Source of the DNA: Galerina marginata
Taxonomy: Eukaryota; Basidiomycota; Agaricomycetes; Agaricales; Galerinaceae
Length of the DNA: 64,000 nucleotides
Direction of reading: 5' to 3'
Assembly: GCA_023014335.1 (NCBI GenBank)
Contig: JAECYW010000007.1
Coordinates: 2,666,001 to 2,730,000, forward strand
In this document: one piece after another, positions 31,057 through 42,274 of the stretch
Position numbering within the stretch: the first letter of the stretch is position 1
Layout: every line of letters begins with the position of its first letter
Program-made: the position numbers and the translations under genes
The notes under the pieces: model-generated
Seen by the model: only the letters and a program-made list of their open reading frames with translations
Told to the model about the DNA's origin: nothing
Databases searched by the model: none

Positions 31057-33829
31057 TGGTGAGTCAAGATGATGGTGGAGGGGAGTGAAGCTAGTGAAGT
31101 CGAACGGTTACACTTCCTGAACAGCGCCTGTCAGTGCACAGCCATGACATGATGATATCTATGCTGACATAGACGCTGTATTCATAGTTCAACTGCAGGG
31201 ATTTGTGATTATCGACGATTCCTATATTGCATTCAATCAGGATTTAAAGATTTGAATATTTACTTCCGATCCCTATTAGCTTTGAAGGAGGCAGAAGACA
31301 GGACAGAAACCGAGGACGAAGATTAACGTGAACGCTATTGACCCAAGTTTATTCATAGCACGGACTGATAGTTACAAATCTCCTCGTGTCCGGTTATCTT
31401 ATTCACGTTCGTTTGACTGCTCACGATATGCCCACATCAAGACAGACAGTGAGAACTGGCCCATGGACATTCTGCATCTCAAGTGTCGGTGTCTGCTTCC
31501 GACGGATTCACGGATGTGAATCCGTCGGCAGGCCTGGGGCTAAGGAGAGATGAGGGCATGAGAACAGGTGACGCGAACGTCGAGGAGGAACTAAAGGACA
31601 CACCATCCAAATGCGAACGCTGCTCGTCATCGTGTTCATTCCATTTTCCACGTCCTCGTCATTTGGGCCGTCTGCAATGATATACCGTCGTGTTCGTGTT
31701 CTACAGTGTCCATTCCTCGGGCTTGGAAGGTGGAGCATGAGGCGGTCATTCTAAAGTCAAAATCGTCGCGGGAGCTTACCAGCATGAGTGGATGCTACCG
31801 GCGGTAGCAATCGCAACTACACACTACCAACCTCCTTGTCATCCTTCATCTCGCCACCACACCCTTATCAGGTCCGCCCTCCCAGCACCGCTATCAAGGT
31901 GGAATCACGATCCTCAGGCCTAAGTACATGATACAGTGAGTAGAATTAGACGTGGACAACATCGGGAGGGGGTACAGGCACTTACTCACCTAGTTCCTGC
32001 GTTCATGGCCGCCTGGTCATCGTTTCCCGCCTCCCTCGTCAGTGCCTGCAGCGCTTTCGCCTCTTGTATTCGGCATAGTGCGTCGTTTCGCTGTCTTGGC
32101 AGCGGATGTGCTCAGTCTGTAGCAGCGATGACTTCATGGCGTCGGCCAAACGAGGTTAGGGAGAGGTGGCATGAGCGGTGGGTGTGACGTGGCGGTTAAT
32201 ACAGATCACAGGCGAGAGGCAAGGGTGCAGGCTACGAAACGTTTGTCATCCTATCATGACCGAGTAGGGCTGCTGCTTCTCCTGCTGGTTATGCTGGAGC
32301 TGGTAGGAAGGTTCTTTCGAAGCAGCAACAGTGATGTCGCGGAAGCTGCCACGGACTCGGAGTGGTTAAATAATATGGGTAGGGGGGAAAAGACAAGCAC
32401 AAGCAATACGAGTCATATTTCGACTAGTTCCGCGATGGACAGACATGTTGCATCTCGGCGATTGTCGTGGCCGGCGAACAGAGGTGGTCGTGCCGTTGGT
32501 GATGCTCAATGTGTAATGAGGCAGGCAGCTGGGAGCGCAGCAGTTAACGTAACACCAGCTGCTGAACTTGCTGCTGCTGCAGCACACGGAGATGTGGTAG
32601 GCAATTTGGAGAGGCGTTGCGGCGATGGCGGATGTCCATGCGAAAGTGATGGTGGTTAACTATAGTGACCACAAGCATAGGCCGAGGGGGGGGGGGGGGG
32701 TGAGTAGATGTACATACGGGTATGCAGCAATAGATCGCATCACAACATACCTTTGCGGATCTCCCTGTAGAAGGGCCACCCATCGTATTCCTACTATTCC
32801 TCCCTACCCGTCCGTACCACCTCAGAAGCAGCCAGATCCGTCGACAAGGGTGGCCAGCTGGGAGCCGTTGCATGCTGATCGACGTTGGCGGCGTCTCCTC
32901 CTGGGTGCTTGTCTGTCCCTATTCGCATGGTGGGCTTAGTGAATTCGTGGCCGGCCTATATCCCTTTTGCAGGGGAAAGGCGCACGGCGCGGTTGGTAGC
33001 GGTGATGGTGGTTGGAGGCAAAGATCAACAACGGATTTGCTGATGTGGCTCTCGGAAGTTGCCACGACTGACCCGATTGGCTGTGAAGCCCGGACCGCTT
33101 GGCCTCCGATCAACGGAACAAGGGAAAGCGGAGAAGCATTCTAACCCAGACCCCGATGTGAAGCCATAGATTAAGCAGACAGGTTCTTTGATGCCATTAG
33201 TGGTTATGCGAGCTCTGAAGTCTCTGCCTATCGGAATTTTTGAAAGCCAGGAAGAGTATAATTAGAAGGCATCGAACATTGAACGAGAGTTAAGTGTCGG
33301 AGGCTTACGGCGTTTTTTTTTACGGCCTCGCTCGACTGTCAGCCTTCAAAAGTTTAGAAACCCGCCGGGCAAAGCCAGTCTGATGACCAAAGATCAGGAA
33401 CTAGCGCCTTTTTACCCCGTCATGGACAGCTTTTCCTGAAGCCGTTACTGGCCATAACAAGCCTTGACAAAGCTTATTTGACATGAACTGCTCACCAAGA
33501 CGAATCATGATCAATATATTATGGAAAATAGTGCGGTAGATAATAGATAAATGATCGACTGCTGAAAAGAAAAAATCCTTCCATTCGTAGATGTAGGATA
33601 CGCAAGCGCTGAGCAGCCACATCGTGATACATATTACAAATCGTGAACATTAATTCTATTCCGCGACTGTCCGTCGAACAGCTTGTGGCGTAAAACCGTT
33701 ACTCTCGGACCACCACTCTGACCTCCTTTACCGTTTCGAAGGGAAACAGCTGCGACTGACTAATGGTGTTTCTGGAAGCAAACAAATCGAGTGCGTCATG
33801 CTTATCTTCATCAGTATTCGAGCATTTTA
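31057..33829. other. Long gene-poor stretch with a hairpin and a G-run
   Basis: No supportable gene. Short frames on both strands are Ser/His/Arg-rich and unconvincing. It holds a perfect 13-bp inverted repeat (31499-31528), a run of about fourteen G at about 32686-32700 and a run of T at about 33313. Function unknown. Confidence 0.4.
31499..31528. repeat. Perfect 13-bp inverted repeat with 4-base loop
   Basis: CCGACGGATTCAC, loop GGAT, GTGAATCCGTCGG. It stands alone: no T tract or gene end next to it, so it is not obviously a terminator. Confidence 0.85.
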
Positions 33830-34067
33830 GTTTCCACGGGTTTCTCAACCTAAAAAACCGCCAAAAACCGTAAAAAACCGTGGAAACTGGAAACTTGGGA
33901 ACCTATGTCCCCATTTCAGGAAACCTGTCCTGGCGACTCGCACCGATTATTCCAGCCTTTTCCAACCCTGACTCGACCCTTTTCTAAATGTAGTATAACT
34001 TCCCTTTCCAGGTTTCTCAGGTTTCTGGAAACCCAGAAAGCCAAGAAAACCGGCAAAAACCGGAAAC
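33830..34067. mobile_element. Small MITE-like element with TA flanks (238 bp)
   Basis: Imperfect inverted ends GTTTCC...GGAAAC flanked by TA at 33828-33829 and 34068-34069. The ends are rich in AAAACCG/CGGTTTT-type motifs (ACCGCCAAAAACCGTAAAAAACCG on the left, AAAACCGGCAAAAACCGG on the right). No coding capacity. TA flanks suggest Tc1/mariner-like mobilisation, but a 2-bp duplication is weak evidence. Confidence 0.6.
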
Positions 34068-34520
34068 TAAATTGCCGTTTTGCTGATGCTTGGATTATAC
34101 TGATCCCCAGTGAATCCTTGCAGGCTTGCCGCCGGTGATGTTGAGAAAACTTCGAGTAGACACCGCTCTCTCGACTGAGATGGAGCTCTATTCCCGAACA
34201 ATATTCCACTTAGGCAGTAATTACCACCCCGTCCACCTTGCACGGAAAACTCTTGAATCGTTTCCCCAAGCATTTGAGGCGCCGAACGTCGCAACAGCCC
34301 TTTATGCACCATGGTCTAACCTTATATACATACGTCGCTCGTGGCTATAAAATGTTCGAAGAAATGCACGGTCAGTTCAATTACTCTGCTACAAAATACT
34401 TTCTAATATCTCTTACCAGCTTGCTCACCATGATAACTATGCGAGAGGCCCAATATGTTCGTCTTGAATTTCTTATCTGCTCGACACAATTTATTCAACT
34501 CGTCATCGTAGACTTTATAT

Positions 34521-36454
34521 GTGGCCATATTCGCCATCTGCGCCTATTTTATCAGCCCCGTTGTTCTCCGACTGTTAATCGTCGACAAAGACAGAAATTA
34601 TATTCCGCCCGGGCCAATCGTCCGCTACGCATTTCTTCGAAAGTACGCAGAAAAAGCACTCGATGCTTGGGCAAAGCAATATGGACCCTTGTTTTCAATC
34701 TGGATGGGCAGCCAACTCTTTGTTGTCGTCTCCGACCCTGTCGTTGCAAGAGAGCTGCTCGTCACGAACGGCGCCAAATTCTCCAGTCGCAAGAGATACT
34801 TCATGAAAAATCAGGTCATTCTTCGGGGTCGTGCTATCACTGCTTCAGAATATGGCACCAAGTGGTACGAACGTTCCCGCTGGCTCTTGCATCGTTATTT
34901 ACTGGCATCTTGACATAGGAGACAACATCGCCGACTCGCTACTTTGGCGCTTAATCCAAAAGCTATGCAAGGATATGCCGCGGTCATGGACTACGAATCC
35001 CATATTTTGATCAAGTCATTATTTGAAGAGAGTCTCAAAGGAAAGCATCCCGTAAATCCAGCCCATTTTACCGGCAGATTCGCTCTGAAGTGAGAACAAT
35101 TCGCATTGTCGTTTTAGAAATTCCTTTTGACAGCGCTTTTATTGACAGCAATATGTTAATTATGTCATTCGGCATAAGGACTTCCACGACATCTGATCCC
35201 CTTATTGCAAGAGCTCTTGATCTAGCCATGGAGTTTATGGATTTGACAGGTGAGGACCAAGCACACTCGATTTGCAGAAGTACTTAAACTCAAACAGGGC
35301 CGTGGTCAAATTGCGTTGACTTTTTCGAACCTCTTCCAATGGATTCCTACCCCAAAGTCCATACGAGGTCACAGACTTCACGATGGCCTCGTAACTGTCT
35401 ACGGAGATATGATCATGCGATTTAAGTCTAAGATGGACGCACGGGAACAAGTGCCGGATTGCCTCGTGAAGACTCTTCTAGAGAATCAGGAGACGGAAAA
35501 GCTGGACTGGGAAGATCTCTGCATGCTTTCCGCGGTTTTTACCCTCGGTGGCGTTCACTCTGTGAGTTTAACCATTTTACCCTCGAAATATTTCCAAGTT
35601 CTTACCCTTCGTCTAAGACGTCCGGCATCATTCAATGGTTTCTCGCTCTGATTCCCTCTCATCCAGAAGTACTAGTGCGTGCACATGAAGAACTCGATCG
35701 AGTAGTCGGGCGTGACCGCTGGCCAACTGCAGAAGATGAGCAAAATCTACCCTATATACGCGCTGTAATTAAGGAGGTGAACGACATGAAAATACAATTT
35801 TACCTCTTAAACTAATCTTCTGCTAATTCTAGCTACAACGTGTTCACGCCCCATTTTGGTTCGCCACACCACATTGCACATCTGAAGAGTTTACATACAA
35901 TGGAATGTACATTCCGAAGGACACTGTGGTTGTCTTGAATTGCTACACGCTTCACCACAACGAAATTCGCTATCCAGACGCGTGAGCAAGTACTTTCCTC
36001 ATATCTTCTTCTAATCTAACAGAAATTTTCAAGGTTCGTATTCAATCCTGATAGATATCTTGGGGATAATCTAAGCTGCGGGGAATCAGCAAAACTCGCC
36101 AACGTCATGGAACGCGATCATTGGACATTTGGAGCAGGGTACGATTTTTCCGTACTTGGCCGATGGTAAACGAGTTAATGATCCCTTTTCAGCCGTAGAA
36201 TCTGTCCTGGCTTACCTGCAGCCGAACGTGAGCTATGGCTCGCGATTTCCCGCCTTTTATGGTCGTTTGACTTTAAAGCTCTTCCTGACGAACCGATTTC
36301 CCTCGAGGAGTACGACGGACTCTCAGGACGAACTCCCATCCCTTTTCGGATCCGGCTTCTCCCTCGGCTTGACGTCATTACCCCGTGTTTTGCAGGGCGT
36401 AGAGGAAATTACCTTATAATGCGACTTCTGCCAAGAGGTATGGTTGTTTTTTGA
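34521..36454 (+). CDS. Cytochrome P450 monooxygenase, one frameshift, 5' end unresolved
   Basis: Membrane-anchored heme monooxygenase of the fungal CYP type. Exons run from about 34521 (VAIFAICAYFISPVVLRLLIV, end of the anchor, then PPGP hinge). Key motifs: C-helix W in GTKW|RQHRRLATLALN; I-helix TLGGVHS|TSGIIQWFLAL, where the usual acid-alcohol pair (D/E-T) is H-S; K-helix ExxR as KE|LQR; meander FVFNPDRYLG; heme loop FGAG|RRICPG with the Cys ligand. It ends LLPRGMVVF at 36454. One base too many at 35336-35337 (CCTCTTCCAATGG) shifts EPL|QWIPTPK. The N-terminal coding start cannot be set: the frame is closed by TAG just upstream of 34521, so a first exon or another lesion lies upstream. Confidence 0.82.
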
Positions 36455-37605
36455 GGAGTTTCGCCGATCTGCATCCGGGTTTGTTAAAGAAGGCGAAGAA
36501 CGTTGTTTCTAGACAGGTAGTAGATATCTAATGTAAAGATACATATTTACCATGGTGCATTTTGTGGCCTTTAGATTATCGGTAATATGGAGTGCTATAG
36601 CACTAAAACTTGGTGTGATTGACAGGGGTATCCTCGCGTAGTATCTCAGTCTGTCCATCTATACCGTTAACTATCTCATGGTCTCTCTAATTGCAAGTCA
36701 AAGAGAAGTTCGAAATTCGGATATCGGAGCAGAACAGCCGTGGTCGGCTCTTGACTGTGCTTGATCCTGATTAGATTAGATGGATCGGCTCATCAGCGGC
36801 TGTGCACGGATTGTGTGCCAGCTCAATATTCCGATTGTGGAACAGAACCTTTGCTTGCCTCTTCAACCTTGCCACTGCGTGTGACGCGATAGCGTACTGC
36901 TCGACGCCCTTCCCAAGCTTAGCCCACCTCAGACTGCTAGAATCGTCCTATCAGACCTACGTCAACTGGACTATTCGAGAGACTATTCAGGCTGGTTGAA
37001 GGTTCCAAGATTCAGCGATTAGGTTGTGTGATTGTAACTGGGACCTTTTAGGTGAAGGAGGCTACCCAGATCGCGATTTTCAAGAATGACACCGTCCCTT
37101 TTCACCACCACCTATACTGCTGTATACCGCAGAGTCAAGTTTAAACACATGGCTTTCGCTTTCAGCGCTTGGTTCTTTCTGCACCCACTCAAAGGCCGCG
37201 ATGACTGAAAAGACTCGACTAAGCCAAACCAACGATAGCGATAGACGTCGGCTGGACAAGACTTAGGCACGCTCGTCGTCCGATTGCCGTTATCGACCTC
37301 TGACATCGCTTGGAGTTTAAAGTTTTGGTCAAGTTGGAGTAGGGTGGAGAAGACTGCATATGGCGCAATACACGCCAAACATCCTTCTATTCTTCCCAAG
37401 GTCGCAAACTGGAGACATCATTTGTCGATATCGCGCCATTGCGCCATTGTTCCTTTCGAGGTCGGACTGCATACAGACTGTCGCCAACTGTTTTTAAGCA
37501 CCACGGATGTCGACTTATTTTTGTGCGAGTGCTATTCTTGCGAATCGACTTGCGGTTTCGCGGACCTACTTTCTTCTCTAGAGCTTCAAAGCTTTGATAG
37601 GCAGG
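36455..37605. other. Spacer between P450 and permease, no gene seen
   Basis: No recognisable coding frame or repeat. It should contain the permease promoter near its right end. Confidence 0.45.
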
Positions 37606-40027
37606 ATGTCCTCGGAAGGCGAGAAAGCGAGATTCGATAACGAAAAGACGGCCTACGACATCGACGCTGCCTCTGAAGACACGTTCCCTTCTTACGAAGA
37701 TGCTGCAGTAACCTCTGGCGCCCCGACCGAGAAGGTCAGTCCGCTCGGGTACCATGTCGGTTGGATCACTGTTGTGTTCTTGGTAAGTCATAAACCCGTT
37801 GCTTCGCATGAAGTTCTCTTACACCACTACTTATGTGTGAAAAGAATATAAGCAAGATGATTGGAACTGGAGTGTTTACGACTCGTTCGTACTATCCCTC
37901 CATCTTTCTACATGCTCTCATGAATCTCAACAAATGTAGCCGGAGCGATCTTGAAAGGAGTCGGCTCAGTCGGTCTCAGTTTGATTTTCTGGGTGATTGG
38001 ATATTTCTTCGCTGGAGGTATTTCCAGTTCTAGCCTTTGTCTTTCTTGGAAGTTTATTCAAATCAACCCTCCCAGCCTCACTCGCTGTGTATCTCGAATA
38101 CGCATCCTATTTCCCCCATCGCTCCGGTGCTGAAGTCGCTTACCTGGAAAAAGTAAGCCCTCTTCATAAACTCGCGAACCTTGGCTGAATTATTATTATT
38201 TTCGTAATCAGGCGTATCCGAGACCGAGATTCCTTATGCCCACTGTTTTCGCCGTCCAGTCCGTGCTCTTATCGTTCAGTAGTAGTAATGCCATCAGTGA
38301 GTATCTTGACCATTCGTTGCGTCTGAATCCTGGCACTAACTGAGCTGACTTTTTTTCCAGTTCTTGCTCAGTATCTCCTCGTAGCTGGAGGAGGCAAGAC
38401 GTCGACGTGGAATATCCGGGGACTTGCTGTTGGAGTTTTCACAATCATCGTCATCAGTAAGCAAGTCAATTAAAACGGCTTTTTTAAATCTGTTAATCTC
38501 CTCGGTTAGTTTGCATTCTGAGCACGAAATGGTCGCTCCGCCTGTCGAACGCCATTGGTCTAGTCAAACTTCTAACACTGATCTTGTATGTGTTATCAAT
38601 CTTTCGAAGAAACCGTTTTACTAAACCCTACTACAGTATCGCGATCACTGGATTGGTCGTCCTCGGTGGCCATACGCGCGTTCAAGACCCACATGCTAAT
38701 TTCAGAGATTCATTTGCGGGGACTTCGTCGAACGGGAATGGGTTGGCCACGGCGTTGGTAAAAGTCAACTTTGCGTACGGTGGATTTGAAGTAAGTTTCT
38801 ATTTTGATGTCCTGTTATCTTTCCGGTGTTGACCGCTCTGATAGAACGCGTTTAACGTGCTGAATGAAATCAAGGTGTGTCCGCTCACTAGCAACATAAG
38901 ATCGTAAACCCAAAAGTATATTCCATCTAGAACCCCATCAAGACAGTAAAACGATACGCCCCACTCTCGCTCACCATCGTTTTCGTACTCTATTTCCTAG
39001 CCAACATCGCATACTTCGCAGCTAGTGAGCTCATGTTGTTCGACGTGATTTCTACTGATACTGACGAAGGCTATTAGTCCCGAAAGAACACATCAGGACA
39101 TCGAACCAACTCACCGCGAGCCTCTTCTTCACCGCCGTCTTCGGAAACAGCCAAGCCGTCACGGCGCTCTCTGCTCTCGTGGCGATCAGCAGTTTCGGGA
39201 ATCTGCTTGCTGTCGTCATCGGGTCGTCGAGAGTCATTCGGGAGTGCGGAAGGTGCGAAATCTTTTTAAGAACAGGTAGTTGGTATGCCGAAGGAAATTA
39301 ATTTTTTTGAATCAGACAAGGCGTCCTACCCTATCCGAGGTTCTGGGCCTCTACTCGGCCTTTCAACACACCTCTAGGACCGTACCTGTTGAAATGGATT
39401 CTTACCGTCATCGTCATCATCGCACCTCCAGCGGGAGATGCGTTCAACTTCAGTACGCATATATCCTTCCATATCTTAACCCTGATTCCCGCTAAATATA
39501 CTGTACTTCAGTCGTCGACCTCCAATCGTACCCCGCGAACATCTTCACGTTCCTGATGACCGTCGGCCTCTTCTTCGTCCGGAAGCGGCGTCAGAGCATA
39601 GGCGCTCCCCCCACCGAATTCCGGGCGTGGAACGCTGTCCTCGTGTTTACAATTCTAGTCAACATTTATCTCCTTGCGCTTCCTTGGGTACCGCCTGCTG
39701 CTGGCATCAGAGGCGGAGACGTCAGCTTCTTCTATGCCACTTTCTGTATTGTCGGCCTTGGAATGTGAGTGGATTCATTAACAATAATAATAATAAATGT
39801 ATCTACTAACACCTGCTGTTTTCAGTTTGGGCATTTCTGGCTTAGTCTACGTCGTTGTTGTTCTCCTGCTACCCAAGCGGGGAAACTATACGATCCGCCA
39901 ATTACTCGAGAGGTTGCCCGATGGAGCACAAGCTACACGACTCGTTAAAGTCCCTAATAGCGAGCTTGTTGAGTGGGATGCCACACACGACGAGCATGGA
40001 GATGTTATCTCTCAGCCGAAAGATTAA
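37606..40027 (+). CDS. High-affinity methionine permease-like (MUP1-type) APC transporter, intact
   Basis: Plasma-membrane amino-acid importer of the APC/LAT branch. Substrate is inferred from resemblance to fungal MUP1-type permeases. The N-tail is acidic and cytosolic (MSSEGEKARFDNEKTAYDID). About 12 membrane segments follow. The first helix carries NISKMIGTGVFTT|PGAIL, the unwound substrate-binding GxG of this family. Then GASLAVYLEYASYFPHRSGAEV, SFSSSNAI, ITGLVVLGGHTRV, NFAYGGFENAFNVLNEIKNP, RECGRQGVLPYPRFWASTRPF and PPAGDAFNFIVDLQSYP. It ends EHGDVISQPKD. At least 13 short introns all join in phase. Two decayed relatives lie at 51375-52835 and 56340-56830. The gene faces Hsp70-like copy 2 tail-to-tail. 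Confidence 0.9.
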
Positions 40028-40673
40028 CCTAGGTTTAGTTCCCTTGTAATAATGAAATTGTAATGAAGTCATGTCCGTCATAGTCCTTTCTTAATTGTGT
40101 GCGCTGTCCTTGTTGGTGCCTGTAAGCTAAATGGTGTCGAGTCTTGCTTCAGAGACGGTTAGGGTTAGAAAGAAAATATGCGCTCGAGAAAGTCTTCACG
40201 AGGTGTTCTAGGATCGACGGTCCTTGAGACGTACCAACATCTGGCTTGACGCCTGTGTAAAATCGAAGTTAAATCAGACATAAAAGAAACAGCGGCAACA
40301 GCAACCCACGAGCGCAATATGGCAACCCGCCAGAGCCAGCAACACCACAGTTAGTAGTACCAGCCCTTGTCACCTGCACTGCGACTATTCCTATTGCCCC
40401 CTTCGACTAAGCACGTACAAACATACGGCGACGGCGGTGACAACGAGTCCTGTTGTGATACAAGGAGCTAAAGTACGATAGGCAACCGCTAGGCGCAGTG
40501 TTCATTCAAATATTCATGTCTTATCGTTAGATTTATACACAGTTTTAATAGGTAGTTAGTAGTGGTCACCGGTCACCTGCTACATTGGTTCCGAATAATT
40601 ACAGAACTTGAAAGTCAAAATAACCAAACCCTCCAGTGCATTTCTGACTTACTAACCTAGTCTTCTTCGGCAG
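40028..40673. other. Spacer shared by the permease / Hsp70-like duplication units
   Basis: No gene. The sequence is recognisably repeated after the decayed permease at 52836-53361 (TTAATTGTGTGCGCT, TCATGTCTTATCGTTAGATTTAT and more), and in part near 50398-50510. This marks it as part of a duplicated segment. Confidence 0.7.
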
Positions 40674-41827
40674 CTAGTTTAGGTCGTATATTATTTTCGC
40701 TGGAGTCCTATAAAGCATGTCAAAATCTAACCGGCTGTGTTAAGAACAAGATAGACCAACCTTTTCTCAACGCCCTACAATTGGATAACATTGAGAGTCG
40801 ATCGAGCTATGAGGCAATGAACACTCACATTTTCCATCCATGCGGCTTGGACTTTGAACTCTGTCAGTCCAAATAACATCACAAGTTCATAGTTGGCTTT
40901 GTAATAGGTACTGCCTGTATCTTCATTGATGCAAGTGGCCCAGAGATTGGAAACATCAAACTCAATGGAACAGAGTTGTGTGTAATTATCTAGTCATGAA
41001 ATCAGCTCAACTACCTGAAAGAGGTAATAAATTCAAAGCTCGCCTTTATCCACATCCATCCATTGTGGCTTAGGAATGATCCCTCGATAGCAACGAATTG
41101 AGACGGTACATCAGCAAGCTCACAATTTACTTTTTCACTTTTCGGCGCTTTTCAGCTTTTTACGACTTTGAGAAAAACGCACAAGTGAAAAAGCGGAAAA
41201 GCTATCTAAGGCTACTTCAGCCCACCTACCGGTCCGTAGTACCGGACCAAGAAAATCACTGGAAATAGCAACTACTCTAGAATATGTATAACCGTTGTCT
41301 ACAAATGAGTATATGATGTGTGTTTGGGACATATATGGTGCTACTAAGTAGCATACAGGAGCGAGGACAATGAACCGTAGCAACCTACATAAACGCGTAA
41401 CAGTTGAGCAGGGAATACTGGCGGAGAGGCTGAGATACTTACCAACTATAACGCCCACGGGTCTTGCGATGCTCCCAAACTGAATCTTGTTGCCCTGCTC
41501 CCAATACCTCCTCCGTCACTAACAAGCCGAGTGCTTTGTAGGGAAGGGACGGTGACAATTCAATGTAATGTCAGGTTTGAATGACGAAGGGGCGAGAGCG
41601 AGACAGTTTCGGGCAACGGATACGCAAGCGATCGATTGTTGTACCTCGAGCGCTGCTGGTCAGCGCATTCTGCTGGGTTGTGAGTCGGACAGAGTGAGGA
41701 GAATGAAAGAGCGTTGGGGTGCCACGATGCCACCCCAATTTTGGGGACAGTCGTTTCAAACTCCGAGCACGTGATATGTTGAAATCTAGGGCTCCGTTAG
41801 AAACACTTGAGTTACTAACACGTGTTA

Positions 41828-42083
41828 CTGTAGTATTTCATTCAATTCGTACGTCCCGCGTCACACGGCTGTTGAATTTATACCAAATGTCCCACCTGTC
41901 CCATGTCCCAAGACCTTTGGACGAAACCATAGAGCAAATATTCACCTAAATAAGGGAATTTAGGGTCCAAAAATGGCCGAAAAACCACAGGGTCCATCCT
42001 TATTTAGAAGGTGTACGAAACCAAAAATTCGTACAGTGGGGTCACACGTCCACCCCTTGTACGAATTGAATGAAATACTACAG
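41828..42083. mobile_element. MITE with 25-bp perfect inverted repeats inside the hAT
   Basis: 256 bp, ends CTGTAGTATTTCATTC... and the exact inverse, flanked by TA (41826-41827, 42084-42085). No coding capacity. The inside holds AATTTAGGGTCC and CAGGGTCCATCC blocks shared with a diverged copy at about 48780-48985. Confidence 0.85.
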
Positions 42084-42274
42084 TAGTATTGGCTGTTAGT
42101 AACTGTTAGTAACTTGTTAGAAATTCGCCGAGGAATTTGGGTATGTTAGAAATTGTTAGAAATTCAAATGGTTTGCGGGGACTATGTGCACCCTTAATGA
42201 GATCAGATAACACGAAAACCCCCGTCTTTACCTCTTAACTTCACTCAACAACCTTGCAGAGAGCGCCTTTCAAT

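Noticed and set aside
32686..32700. Poly-G run as a quadruplex or regulatory site
   Set aside because: A single homopolymer run with nothing beside it; more likely a slippage-prone tract.
31936..33144. Several plus-strand open frames in the 31-33 kb desert
   Set aside because: Ser/Arg/Gly-rich, unconserved in look, no splice or domain evidence.
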